DNA of 15,446 bases from an uncultured Flavobacterium sp. GTDB lineage: Bacteria; Bacteroidota; Bacteroidia; Flavobacteriales; Flavobacteriaceae. Of the stretch, positions 1 through 8,233 are shown piece by piece. The notes beneath the pieces were generated by a model that saw only the letters and a list, made by a program, of their open reading frames with translations, did no database searches and had not been told where the DNA came from. A program made the position numbers and the translations under genes. The stretch spans positions 1 through 15,446 of the forward strand of contig NZ_CALFIG010000115.1 of the NCBI RefSeq assembly GCF_937876455.1, read 5' to 3'. Every line of letters starts with the position of its first letter. Within the stretch, counting starts at the first letter, position 1.

Positions 1-1
1 T

Positions 2-1456
2 AGCAATACCATACTATTTAAACTAGACGACAATACACAAGTTATTCAATTGGATTTATTTGACAATATGACCATAAACAACATGGTTCTAGATAAGCAT
101 ACCAAGGTTAGTTTTTCAAGAGAATTCAATGCTGTTTTTATTAAATTTCCTAAACTACTAAAAAAGGGGACTTCACACCAACTTAAAATAGATTATTCTG
201 GAAATCCACTTGTTGCTAAAAATGCACCATGGGATGGTGGTTTCGTCTTTTCATCAGATACTTCAAGGAAGCCTTGGATTGGGGTAGCCGTTCAAGGAAT
301 AGGAGCTAGTTTGTGGTATCCTTGTAAAGATACACAGACAGACGAACCCGATAATGGTGCTAGTATAAAAGTAGCTGTTCCAGATGGTTTGATGAATGTT
401 TCTAATGGGCGTTTTATGGGAAGTACAAAAGTTAAAAATGGTTACACACGCTGGGATTGGGAAGTAAAAAACCCTATTAACAACTATGACATTACCCTAA
501 ATATTGCAGATTATGTTCATCTTCATGACGAACTCAACGGATTGGATATAGATTATTATATCTTGCGAGAAAATGCTGAAAAAGCTAAACTTCATTTTGA
601 CAATGACGTGAAACCTATGCTAAATTGTTTTCAATCGAAATTTGGCACCTACCCTTTCATTGAAGATGGGTATAAATTAGTGGAAACACCTTATTTAGGT
701 ATGGAACATCAAAGTGCTGTAGCCTACGGAAACAAGTACAAAAAAGGCTACATGGGCTATGATTTATCAGGTACTGGTGCAGGGCTTTTTTTTGATTACA
801 TTACCATTCACGAAACAGGCCACGAATGGTTTGGCAATAGTATTACCAGTAAAGACATTGCCGACATGTGGATTCACGAAGGGTTTACTACCTATACCGA
901 AACCGTATTTATTGAATGCATAAAAGGCTATGACGAAGCATTAAAATATGTAAACGGGCAAGCAAAAAGCGTAAGAAACGATCGTCCTATTATTGGAAAA
1001 TTTGGTGTAAATCATGAAGGTAGTGGCGACATGTATTATAAAGGCGCTTTACTATTAAATACCATCAGACACATTATAAATGACGATGTAAAATGGTGGA
1101 AATTATTACGTGATTATTCCGAAACGTATAAAAAACAGATTATTGATACCAAAACGGTGATTGACTTTTTCAATAAAGAAAGTGGTTTAAACTTGACACC
1201 TGTTTTTATGCAATACCTTACCACAACAAAAATTCCTCGGTTACTTCTACACAAAAATGGTACTCACTTAACCTATAATTGGGAAAACACACTGCCTGAA
1301 TTTTCTATGCCTGTAGATATAACTGTTCAAGGTAAGACCACACGCATCTACCCTACTGTTACTGAACAAGAACTGACTATTGATAACACAACAACTTTAC
1401 AAGATATTGAAGTCGCTACCAAACATTTTTATATTAAGGTAAGTAAAAAAGAGTAA
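2..1456 (+). CDS. M1 family metallo-aminopeptidase (5' end outside window)
   Basis: The reading frame is open to the left edge, and the codons before position 50 still read as M1-like N-terminal beta-sandwich sequence, so the gene starts upstream and the TTG at 50 is not its start. Counting residues from position 50, the exopeptidase-type GMEHQ motif (GxMEN in the family) is at about 217-221 and zinc ligands HETGH at 254-258. The third ligand is the Glu of WIHEGFT, exactly 18 residues after the second His. A Tyr-Lys-Gly motif (YYKGALL) further on fits the transition-state Tyr of M1 enzymes. The family removes N-terminal residues from peptides using one zinc ion. The protein ends soon after the catalytic domain and lacks the long C-terminal helical domain of PepN or ERAP, as many Bacteroidota M1 enzymes do. 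Any signal peptide lies outside the window. The stop codon directly abuts the menE stop on the other strand. Confidence 0.93.
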   Translation, partial: SNTILFKLDDNTQVIQLDLFDNMTINNMVLDKHTKVSFSREFNAVFIKFPKLLKKGTSHQLKIDYSGNPLVAKNAPWDGGFVFSSDTSRKPWIGVAVQGIGASLWYPCKDTQTDEPDNGASIKVAVPDGLMNVSNGRFMGSTKVKNGYTRWDWEVKNPINNYDITLNIADYVHLHDELNGLDIDYYILRENAEKAKLHFDNDVKPMLNCFQSKFGTYPFIEDGYKLVETPYLGMEHQSAVAYGNKYKKGYMGYDLSGTGAGLFFDYITIHETGHEWFGNSITSKDIADMWIHEGFTTYTETVFIECIKGYDEALKYVNGQAKSVRNDRPIIGKFGVNHEGSGDMYYKGALLLNTIRHIINDDVKWWKLLRDYSETYKKQIIDTKTVIDFFNKESGLNLTPVFMQYLTTTKIPRLLLHKNGTHLTYNWENTLPEFSMPVDITVQGKTTRIYPTVTEQELTIDNTTTLQDIEVATKHFYIKVSKKE

Positions 1457-2500
1457 TTAATTAGGTTGAATTAATTCAAGTGTTTTCTTCCGATTGATTT
1501 TTTGAGTAGGTGTTTCAATAAATGTTGGAACAAAATAAATCGCTTTAGGCTTTTGATAGGTTGTCAAGTTTTCAAATAGTTTAGAATTGATTGCAAAGGG
1601 TAACGCTTCAATAACTAATACAACTTTTTCACCTAAAAGGGCATCAGGGAGCGAAGCAATAAAAAATCGTGAAGTAATATAAGCACTTAAAACATCTTCA
1701 AGCTCTTCAGGAAAAATTTTTATCCCCCCCGAATTAATTACATTGTCCCAGCGTCCTTTTAGTTTAAATTGGGTAGGTGAACACACTTCCACAACATCAT
1801 TGGTCACTATAGCTTCTTCCGAAATAAAGGGAGCATGAATAACTAAGCAATTTCGTTCATCAACGGTTATTTTCACGTGAGGTAATAAAGAAAAATTAGA
1901 TTCTCCCACTCGCTTAACCGCAATATGTGTAATGGTTTCTGTCATGCCATACGTTTCATAAATTTGGGTGGGAAGTTGTGCTAATTTTGAAACCAATTCG
2001 GGCTGCAATTTTGCACCACCAATAAGCAACGTTTTTATCTTTGATAAATCAGACAGCGATTGTGCCACTTGCAAAGGTACCATTGCCGCAAAATCATATG
2101 ACTTAGTCAATCTTTGCAAAGGCATAGTTGAAGGCTCTATTACATCTATATGCATGCCTATTTGCAGCGCTCTTACCAGCATCATTTTGCCAGCTATATA
2201 CTGAGCTGATAAACAAAGTAAAGCGGTATCTTTTGGTTTTAAATGAAAATAACTTGCCGTTGCTTCTGCCGAAGCTTTCATAGCACTTTTTGACAAATAT
2301 ATTTTTTTTGGTTTACCAGTAGAACCAGAAGATGTAACCATAAGATGCGTTTCCTTATTCAACCAATCTAAAAGAAAATTACCTGTCTCTTTTTCATACA
2401 ACATCCCTTCTTTTGACCATTGTAAAGCTAAAGCAAGTAACTCTAGTAGGTCAAATGACTGTCCGTTTAGTTTAAAATTGGGGTGAATAAATTGCGACAT
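1457..2500 (-). CDS. menE: o-succinylbenzoate-CoA ligase (MenE), short flavobacterial form
   Basis: This is an AMP-forming acyl-CoA synthetase of the ANL superfamily. The phosphate-binding loop SSGSTGKPKK is at residues 57-66, the YGMTE motif at 184-188 and the hinge region GRWDNVINSGG at 249-259. A C-terminal QKINRK carries the probable catalytic Lys334. MenE adenylates o-succinylbenzoate and transfers it to CoA in menaquinone synthesis, the main respiratory quinone of Bacteroidota. At 347 aa it is much shorter than the roughly 450-500 aa enzymes of enteric bacteria and Bacilli because the N-terminal part is reduced, which is usual for flavobacterial MenE. It starts at ATG only 5 nt after the CPBP protease stop, so the two are probably co-transcribed. 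No other men gene is in the window. The assignment rests on resemblance to flavobacterial MenE; another small acyl-CoA ligase is less likely. Confidence 0.88.
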   Translation of the reverse strand: MSQFIHPNFKLNGQSFDLLELLALALQWSKEGMLYEKETGNFLLDWLNKETHLMVTSSGSTGKPKKIYLSKSAMKASAEATASYFHLKPKDTALLCLSAQYIAGKMMLVRALQIGMHIDVIEPSTMPLQRLTKSYDFAAMVPLQVAQSLSDLSKIKTLLIGGAKLQPELVSKLAQLPTQIYETYGMTETITHIAVKRVGESNFSLLPHVKITVDERNCLVIHAPFISEEAIVTNDVVEVCSPTQFKLKGRWDNVINSGGIKIFPEELEDVLSAYITSRFFIASLPDALLGEKVVLVIEALPFAINSKLFENLTTYQKPKAIYFVPTFIETPTQKINRKKTLELIQPN

Positions 2501-2505
2501 AATTT

Positions 2506-3405
2506 CTATTGATTTTCACTAGTTTGTAAGCGCCCCAATAACTTTTGATTCCAATTTTTCCATTTGTATTTTTTTGAAAAAAAAAGCAATAATATAGGAT
2601 AAATTAATACGACAGGCACAACAATTTGCAAAGCTACTTGAGGATCAGAAACGTCTTTAAATAAAGAATTTGTTTGAAAAGCAGACCAATCGGAAGTAAG
2701 CAACAATGCTCCAATTAAATTATTAGCTGCATGAAAACCTAGTGCTAACTCCAAGCCTTCATCCATTAAAGTAAGTATTCCTAAAAACAAGCCTGTGCCT
2801 ATGTAATACAACATAATTATGAATCCCATTTTTTCTACTTCTGGATTGGCTGCATGCATCAATCCAAATAAAACAGATGTGACTATTAATGGCACCCATC
2901 TTGTTTGAGTGGCCAAACCCAAGCCTTGTAATAGGTGGGCTCTGAATAAATATTCTTCAAAAGAAGTTTGAAGTGGAATAAAAATAACGGCTAAAAGTAA
3001 AAAAACAAAAAAAGGAATGGGTTTAAAATTCCAAACAAAATCTTGAGGCATTAGCCAAAAAGAGATTAAAGTAGAAACGATAGTAAATATACCCCATATA
3101 CTAAATGAAAAAAAGACACGACGCCAATCTATTTTGGTTCTTGAAGTCGTTAGTAATCTAATGGAATTATTTTGTACGTGTCTATTGTACAGTAATACAC
3201 CTAGTAAAAATATAGGAAAGGGTACAATAAGTAACATAAATGTAACATTCTCCCCAAAATTTTTAATGTAATCTTGCATGAGTTTAGCTGTATCTAAATT
3301 TGCCGTACTCATATAGTTATAAATCATTAACCCTAAAAACCCTAATGGAATAGGAAGATATAATACTAATTTTGGTTTATATTTTTGAAGTTGTTCAATA
3401 TACAT
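2506..3405 (-). CDS. CPBP family intramembrane glutamic endopeptidase (CAAX/Abi type)
   Basis: A hydrophobic 299-aa protein with about seven or eight predicted membrane segments. It carries the three CPBP/Abi signatures: EEYLFR (Glu150, Glu151, Arg155), FGLMH (His184) and HAANN (His225, Asn229). In this family (Rce1 relatives) the Glu and His residues form the intramembrane active site. Bacterial members process membrane-associated peptides or proteins, but their substrates are rarely known. The gene is first in a two-gene minus-strand unit with menE, 5 nt downstream, and is divergent from the ArsC-family gene across a 54-nt gap. Because menE makes part of a lipid quinone, the pairing may only reflect co-expression; nothing in the sequence shows a functional link. 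Confidence 0.9.
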   Translation of the reverse strand: MYIEQLQKYKPKLVLYLPIPLGFLGLMIYNYMSTANLDTAKLMQDYIKNFGENVTFMLLIVPFPIFLLGVLLYNRHVQNNSIRLLTTSRTKIDWRRVFFSFSIWGIFTIVSTLISFWLMPQDFVWNFKPIPFFVFLLLAVIFIPLQTSFEEYLFRAHLLQGLGLATQTRWVPLIVTSVLFGLMHAANPEVEKMGFIIMLYYIGTGLFLGILTLMDEGLELALGFHAANNLIGALLLTSDWSAFQTNSLFKDVSDPQVALQIVVPVVLIYPILLLFFSKKYKWKNWNQKLLGRLQTSENQ

Positions 3406-3438
3406 GCTTAATTATTTAGAGGTCTAAATTACAATTAT

Positions 3439-3446
3439 TATTTTTG
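3439..3446 (+). promoter_or_regulatory. probable -7 element of ArsC-family gene
   Basis: TATTTTTG matches the Bacteroidota housekeeping sigma consensus TAnnTTTG and lies 13 nt before the ATG at 3460, implying a very short leader. No clear TTG -33 element is seen about 20 bp upstream, so this is a moderate call. Confidence 0.45.
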
Positions 3447-3459
3447 TAAAAAAAATATC

Positions 3460-3801
3460 ATGCTAACCATCTATCATAATAATCGTTGTTCAAAATCAAG
3501 AGAAGGTGTTTGTTTTTTAGAATCATTAAATCAGCCTTTCGAAATAATAAATTATTTTGAAACTCCTTTTACCGTTGAATCACTCACAGAAGTCATTGGC
3601 AAACTGAATTGTAAACCAATTGAATTAGTGCGTACAAAAGAAAAAGATTGGATTGCTAATTTTAAAGAAAAATCAATGACTGACAAGGATATCATTAAAG
3701 CTATGGTTGCCTTTCCAAGACTAATTGAAAGACCAATTGTTATGACAAACAATAAAGCTGTAATTGCCCGTCCAGCAGAAAAAATAAATACGCTATTATA
3801 A
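3460..3801 (+). CDS. arsC: ArsC/Spx-family thioredoxin-fold reductase (arsenate reductase-like)
   Basis: A 113-aa protein of the ArsC fold. The nucleophilic Cys10 sits in NNRCSKSR, and the three arginines that bind the oxyanion in glutaredoxin-dependent ArsC are in register: Arg58 (VRTKE), Arg91 (ERPIV) and Arg104 (IARPAEK), comparable to Arg60, Arg94 and Arg107 of the plasmid R773 enzyme. This pattern points to arsenate reductase-type chemistry (arsenate to arsenite via a Cys adduct and a thiol donor) rather than to a Spx transcription regulator. No arsB, acr3 or arsR gene is next to it, so a true arsenic role is unproven; chromosomal orphan homologues of this kind are common and often uncharacterised. 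Its start is the ATG 13 nt after a TAnnTTTG element. It is divergent from the CPBP gene. Confidence 0.85.
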   Translation: MLTIYHNNRCSKSREGVCFLESLNQPFEIINYFETPFTVESLTEVIGKLNCKPIELVRTKEKDWIANFKEKSMTDKDIIKAMVAFPRLIERPIVMTNNKAVIARPAEKINTLL

Positions 3802-3843
3802 TTTCTTTAACACACAATTAGCTAAAATACACATTAAAGAATG

Positions 3844-3851
3844 TATCTTTG
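3844..3851 (+). promoter_or_regulatory. -7 promoter element of the outer-membrane receptor gene
   Basis: TATCTTTG is an exact match to TAnnTTTG. It lies 19 nt before the ATG at 3871 but downstream of the ATG at 3841, so transcripts from it would exclude the upstream ATG. This helps decide the start of the gene. A TTA about 23 bp upstream is only a weak -33 candidate. Confidence 0.6.
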
Positions 3852-3870
3852 GCACATTAAAATACATAAC

Positions 3871-6321
3871 ATGTTATCAAAAAAAATAATTAGTCTTGTT
3901 ACCCTTTTATTTTGTACCACATTACTGGCACAAACTTCTTTCAAAAAAGCGGTTGTAACAGGTAAAGTAATTGACAAAACAACTTCCAAACCGATGGAGT
4001 TTGTTACACTTTCGGCTTATAAGTCTGACACAAACAAATTAATTACAGGAACAGCAACAGACGGTAATGGTAATTTTTCATTAGAAGTAACTAACGGCAT
4101 TTATAACATTAAGTTTGAATATATGGGGTATAAAACTAGTACCCTAAATCAGCAAAATATTGCAGGCGACACAAATTTGGGCAATATTTTACTTGAAGAA
4201 GATGCAAAGGAAATTGAAGTCGTTGAAATTAGAGCAGAAAAAACAACTGTTGAAATTAAACTAGACAAAAAAGTATATAACCTAGGAAAAGACCTAATGG
4301 TTAAAGGAGGAACAGTAAGTGATGTATTAGACAATATTCCTTCTGTAACTGTTGATGTTGAAGGAACAATAAGCCTAAGAGGAAATGAGAATGTAAAAGT
4401 ATTAATTGACGGAAAACCATCTAATGCAATTAGCATTAATGATGCCTTAAAAATGTTACCCGCAGATGCTGTCGATAAAGTGGAGGTAATTACAAATCCT
4501 TCGGCACGTTATGACGCAGAAGGAGGGGCAGGAATTTTAAATATTGTCTTAAAAAAAGGAAAAATAAAAGGTTTTAATGGAACTTTAATTGCGACTACAG
4601 GTATTCCAGACAATCATGGGATAAATGGAACTTTAAATTACAAAACAGGTAAAATCAACCTATTTACTATACAAGGGTATACCTATAAAAGTAATCCGGG
4701 TTTTTCTGATGTAGAAACAAAATATTTAAACCCAGACAATTCTGCAAATAGATATATTGACGAAAACAGAGACAATTCAAGACTAAACAAAGGCTATAAT
4801 GGTGGTTTTGGATTAGATTGGTTTATTGACAAATCTACCACCTGGACAAATGGATTTAATTATAGAAAAAACCGAGGAAATAATGAAGAAGATGTAGATT
4901 ACTATAATTATGATGCCAATAGAATATATACTTTTTACAGAAACAGATTAAATCTTGAAAAGCAACTTGAAGATAACATCGAGTTTAATTCTAATTTTAT
5001 TAAAAATTTTAAAAAATCTGGTCACAAATTAACAGCTGACGTATCCATTTCAGAAAGTAAAAATTTTAGCAATTCCGTTATCTATGATAATTCTACCCTT
5101 TCTTCAACTACAACAATTGACGACACTAAGAACAATCAAAAACAAAAAAGAACATTAATCCAAACAGATTATGTATTTCCTATAAATGATGTTTTTCAAC
5201 TTGAAGCAGGCTACAGAGGAAATTTTCTAAATCAAAACACAGATTATGCTGTACTTAATAATGGCGTAATTAATACTTCTTTTACAAATGTATTAGAATA
5301 TATTGAACATGTAAATGCCTTGTATACTCAAATGGGTATTAAAGTAAATAAATTAAGTATGCTTTATGGTTTACGTTTTGAAGATTCAAATATAGAAATC
5401 AATCAATTAACGTCTTCACAATTTAAAACCAAAAAATATACTAATTTTTTCCCAAGCGCGTTCTTTACTTATGAGTTAGGTGATGATACTAATTTATCTT
5501 TAAATTATAGTAAAAGAATTAATCGTCCACGTGGAAGACAAATTAATCCGTTTAGCACGTATTCGAGTAACATTAATCTCTTTAGAGGAAATCCAGATTT
5601 AAATCCTTCACTAACTGATGCGGTAGACTTGGGATTCCTTAAAAAAATGGAAAAAATAACCCTAAGCACATCCGTTTATTATAACTATACTAAAAATTCG
5701 GCTCAACACGTTCGCTATGTTGAGGGGTTAAATGAAAATGGCATTCCAATCACAACCATGAGTTTTGTAAACATCGGAGAAGAAAACAGATCTGGGTTTG
5801 AGTTTACATTAAATTATACACCTTATAAATGGTGGAAGTTAAATAGTAATTTAAATGTATTTAGAACCGAAACTAAAGGTAATTTTTCATATACTTATGT
5901 AGATAATACAAATACAAGTATTACTAAAACACAAAACCTTGATAACACTGCATCAAGTTGGTTTACAAGATTAAATTCTAAAATCACGTTTCCAAATAAA
6001 ATTGATTGGCAAACCAACGTAACCTACAATGGTTCTCAACGAACAGCACAAGGTATGGTTAAAGGTATTTTTGCTATGAATTTAGCCTTTAGTAAAGACA
6101 TCATGAAAGATAAAGCCACTATTTCTTTAAATGTAAATGATGTATTTAATTCTAGAATTAGACGTATGCAAACATATATTCCAGGTCAAATTGATTCAGA
6201 TACTGCGATGCAATGGCGTGTGAGACAAATTACTCTTTCATTCACATACCGCTTCAACAAGCAGAAAAATGAAAAAGAAAAAATGCCAAAACGAGAAGAT
6301 GATGGTGGAGGTGAATTCTAA
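3871..6321 (+). CDS. TonB-dependent receptor family outer-membrane protein (CarboxypepD_reg + plug + OMP_b-brl_3)
   Basis: Starting at the ATG at 3871 gives an 816-aa protein with a good signal peptide (lysines, then a hydrophobic run ending LLAQ near residue 21). A longer form from the ATG at 3841 adds ten residues before the signal peptide and would begin upstream of the likely promoter element. Domains in order: a CarboxypepD_reg-like beta-sandwich (about 28-110; VVTGKVIDKTT to EYMGYKTS), a TonB-receptor plug (about 125-232; VSDVLDNIPSV, VLIDGKPS, ITNPSARYDAEGGAGILNI), then a long beta-barrel of the OMP_b-brl_3 type. A charged, glycine-rich tail (EKMPKREDDGGGEF) follows the last strand. 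Such proteins sit in the outer membrane, but many of this subfamily have no known substrate. No SusD-like partner, TonB or ABC genes are adjacent, so no substrate is assigned. A strong terminator follows 7 nt after the stop. Confidence 0.9.
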   Translation: MLSKKIISLVTLLFCTTLLAQTSFKKAVVTGKVIDKTTSKPMEFVTLSAYKSDTNKLITGTATDGNGNFSLEVTNGIYNIKFEYMGYKTSTLNQQNIAGDTNLGNILLEEDAKEIEVVEIRAEKTTVEIKLDKKVYNLGKDLMVKGGTVSDVLDNIPSVTVDVEGTISLRGNENVKVLIDGKPSNAISINDALKMLPADAVDKVEVITNPSARYDAEGGAGILNIVLKKGKIKGFNGTLIATTGIPDNHGINGTLNYKTGKINLFTIQGYTYKSNPGFSDVETKYLNPDNSANRYIDENRDNSRLNKGYNGGFGLDWFIDKSTTWTNGFNYRKNRGNNEEDVDYYNYDANRIYTFYRNRLNLEKQLEDNIEFNSNFIKNFKKSGHKLTADVSISESKNFSNSVIYDNSTLSSTTTIDDTKNNQKQKRTLIQTDYVFPINDVFQLEAGYRGNFLNQNTDYAVLNNGVINTSFTNVLEYIEHVNALYTQMGIKVNKLSMLYGLRFEDSNIEINQLTSSQFKTKKYTNFFPSAFFTYELGDDTNLSLNYSKRINRPRGRQINPFSTYSSNINLFRGNPDLNPSLTDAVDLGFLKKMEKITLSTSVYYNYTKNSAQHVRYVEGLNENGIPITTMSFVNIGEENRSGFEFTLNYTPYKWWKLNSNLNVFRTETKGNFSYTYVDNTNTSITKTQNLDNTASSWFTRLNSKITFPNKIDWQTNVTYNGSQRTAQGMVKGIFAMNLAFSKDIMKDKATISLNVNDVFNSRIRRMQTYIPGQIDSDTAMQWRVRQITLSFTYRFNKQKNEKEKMPKREDDGGGEF

Positions 6322-6328
6322 AAACATA

Positions 6329-6360
6329 AAAAATCCCGATAAGTACTTATCGGGATTTTT
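6329..6360. terminator. perfect 32-nt palindromic bidirectional terminator
   Basis: A perfect inverted repeat centred between 6344 and 6345: five A, then TCCCGATAAGT, mirrored to ACTTATCGGGA and five T. The GC-containing stem followed by a T-run on both strands suits intrinsic termination of the receptor gene (+) and of the convergent 56-aa membrane protein gene (-), whose stop is 17 nt away. Confidence 0.88.
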
Positions 6361-6376
6361 ATTTAGTGAACGTAAA

Positions 6377-6547
6377 CTATTGCTCTTGCTCAGCTAATTT
6401 TTTCTCTCTTCTCTCTTTTAGCAATTCAATGATAGCTCCTCCAACCCAATATTGAACGAAACCTACCAAGAAAAACATTAACCAAAAACCTATAGTTAAA
6501 ATGGTTAAGAAAAGAATGAAACCTAAATACTGTTGAAATTCAAACAT
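6377..6547 (-). CDS. small membrane protein, 56 aa, unknown function
   Basis: The minus strand encodes a 56-aa protein: a short polar start (MFEFQQYLG), a long hydrophobic stretch from about residue 8 to 40 (one long or two short membrane segments containing FWLMFFLVGF and a Trp-Gly-Gly turn), and a strongly charged C-terminus (ELLKERREKK, then AEQEQ). This clean membrane-anchor plus basic/acidic tail layout is unlikely by chance. Support comes from its position between a good minus-strand promoter (6579-6610) and the bidirectional terminator at 6329-6360. The leader would be about 25 nt. I do not recognise a family. Its size and topology fit small membrane-complex accessory or stress proteins, but no function can be assigned from sequence. 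Confidence 0.75.
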   Translation of the reverse strand: MFEFQQYLGFILFLTILTIGFWLMFFLVGFVQYWVGGAIIELLKERREKKLAEQEQ

Positions 6548-6578
6548 GTTTTCCGGAAATTATTTTGTGAATTCTGTT

Positions 6579-6610
6579 CAAAGGTAAGTCATATATTTTT
6601 TTTTGACAAA
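6579..6610 (-). promoter_or_regulatory. complete Bacteroidota promoter for the 56-aa membrane protein
   Basis: On the minus strand TTTG (6607-6610) is followed by 20 nt and then TACCTTTG (6579-6586), an ideal -33/-7 pair with consensus spacing. The -7 box is 31 nt upstream of the ATG at 6547. It is the best-matching promoter in the window. Confidence 0.75.
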
Positions 6611-6652
6611 CCTAAATATGTTTTTTTTTAGTAAAACATGAACAATTTTGCG

Positions 6653-6660
6653 TAAATTTG
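6653..6660 (+). promoter_or_regulatory. -7 element of the DUF5723-like gene
   Basis: TAAATTTG matches TAnnTTTG and lies 56 nt before the ATG at 6717, giving a leader of about 50 nt. The -33 region has only TTA in the right area. It is divergent from the promoter of the 56-aa gene. Confidence 0.5.
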
Positions 6661-6716
6661 ATATACAATAAGTTTAACTAAAATTCGTTAACCCTTTAAT
6701 CCTAAAATACTACATT

Positions 6717-8069
6717 ATGAAAAACATGCTTTTAAAAGTTTATTTCATTCTTCTAGGAATAAACACCTGTATTGCTCAAGAACATTTTATGGGTATGACA
6801 ACCTCTAAAAGAGGTGGATTGTTAAACGCAACACTAAATCCAGCAGAATTATCAAACATGAATATGCTGGTGGACGTTAACCTATACAATATGAGCTTTG
6901 CTTTTTCAAACAACAAACTTTCATTCAAAGATTTAGTCAATGGGACAAATTTAGAGTCAAAATTTTTTGAAGGAACTGAACCTACAAATGCAGCAATAGA
7001 CGCATCTATCATTGGCCCTGGAGTTGGCTTTAAATTAGGCAGATGGAGTTATGCTGTTTCAACTCAAGCTGCTGTTAAAGCAAATTTAGTAGACATCAAT
7101 GCGAGTTTAGGAAATGCCATACAAAGCGGCAGCTTTAACAGCGCCTTGCCAAATTTGGTTTTATCTAAAGAAAATCAACGCATGAATGCTACTACATGGG
7201 GAGAAATCGATTTTAGTGTAGCTAGAAAAATAATTGAACTCGGGCGTCATAAAATTGCTGGAGGAGCTACAATTAGAGTTCTTTTTCCAGGGGCTTATGC
7301 AAATTTTGGCGCTAATAAATTTACAGGAACCATTACAAACGTTGGAGGAAATTATATAGTTACCAATGCAACAGCTGCAATAAATCTTACCTATTCTAAT
7401 GTATTAGGAAATGATTTTACAAATTCATCTTCTTTTACAAATTTTTTTAGTCAAGGAATTAATGGTTTTGCTGCCGATTTAGGTGTTACATATACATTTA
7501 AAGAGAAAGATTCAAAAAACACACTGTTTCATGCTGGTTTATCTGTTAAAAACATTGGTAGCATGAAATTCAAGTCTGACACCAATAAATCTATAGATTA
7601 TACCTTAAATATTAATGGTTCACAAAATTTAAATTTAAGTCAATTTGAAAACATTAACAGCTTTCAAGAATTAGAACAACAACTAGCCACAGGTCAAAAT
7701 GCACAATTTTTTCAAAAAACAGAGAGCACTTCGTCATTTGCTGTAAAAATGCCTACAACACTTAATCTTTATGCTGATTTAAAAGTAGTGAGTAAATTTT
7801 ATATTACAGGAATACTAAATCAACGAGTAGTAAACAACAATATTAACATTCAAATTACAGCACAAAACACGTATACCTTAATTCCTCGATTTGCAACAAA
7901 ATTTTTTGAAGTATTTATACCATTATCACAAAATGAAATTTCAAAATTCACAAGTGGTTTTGGGTTGCGTTTAGGCGGTTTCTTTATAGGTTCAAACTCT
8001 ATAGTATCTGCAGCAATGGATAATTCAAAACAAGCAGATGCTTACTTCGGTTTTAGGTTTGGAATTTAA
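6717..8069 (+). CDS. DUF5723-like secreted / outer-membrane barrel protein
   Basis: A 450-aa protein with a signal peptide of about 20 residues (KNMLLK, hydrophobic core, ending CIAQ). The mature start reads MGMTTSKRGGLLNATLNPAE, the 'strain with many NPA/NPS-type loops' that opens Bacteroidota barrel proteins of the DUF5723 kind. The rest alternates short hydrophobic strands and Asn/Ser/Thr-rich turns, and the end (AYFGFRFGI, terminal aromatic/hydrophobic residue) resembles a final outer-membrane strand. I infer an outer-membrane beta-barrel. The family is of unknown function, and similar folds (PorV/FadL-like) act in export or lipid uptake. It stands alone, with its own promoter element and a terminator 130 nt downstream. 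Assignment to DUF5723 is from memory of the family's look and was not searched. Confidence 0.68.
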   Translation: MKNMLLKVYFILLGINTCIAQEHFMGMTTSKRGGLLNATLNPAELSNMNMLVDVNLYNMSFAFSNNKLSFKDLVNGTNLESKFFEGTEPTNAAIDASIIGPGVGFKLGRWSYAVSTQAAVKANLVDINASLGNAIQSGSFNSALPNLVLSKENQRMNATTWGEIDFSVARKIIELGRHKIAGGATIRVLFPGAYANFGANKFTGTITNVGGNYIVTNATAAINLTYSNVLGNDFTNSSSFTNFFSQGINGFAADLGVTYTFKEKDSKNTLFHAGLSVKNIGSMKFKSDTNKSIDYTLNINGSQNLNLSQFENINSFQELEQQLATGQNAQFFQKTESTSSFAVKMPTTLNLYADLKVVSKFYITGILNQRVVNNNINIQITAQNTYTLIPRFATKFFEVFIPLSQNEISKFTSGFGLRLGGFFIGSNSIVSAAMDNSKQADAYFGFRFGI

Positions 8070-8199
8070 CAACTATTATTTAAAGAATCAATAACATAGA
8101 TATAACATTTAATTAACACCTTCATTCAATAAATTAGTGCAACTTTGTAAAAGAAATAATTAGTATTTCAATATTGGTTAGGGTTAGTTTTTAGTTAAG

Positions 8200-8233
8200 A
8201 AAACAACTAAGCGAAAGTTTAGTTGTTTTTTTT
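8200..8233. terminator. GAAA-tetraloop intrinsic terminator, probably bidirectional
   Basis: A 13-bp stem (AAAACAACTAAGC pairing with GTTTAGTTGTTTT, one G-T wobble) closes on a GAAA tetraloop at 8213-8216 and runs into eight T at 8226-8233. On the plus strand it would end transcription from the DUF5723-like gene. On the minus strand it sits right after the stop of the BtuF-like gene, whose TAA overlaps the T-run. Confidence 0.85.

Noticed and set aside
4149..4436. 95-codon open frame antisense to the outer-membrane receptor
   Set aside because: It lies opposite the strongly conserved plug domain and has a serine/threonine/phenylalanine-rich composition typical of an antisense shadow.
8181..8196. 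Telomere-like TTAGGGTTAG stretch
   Set aside because: Only one and a half units in AT-rich intergenic DNA; expected by chance.
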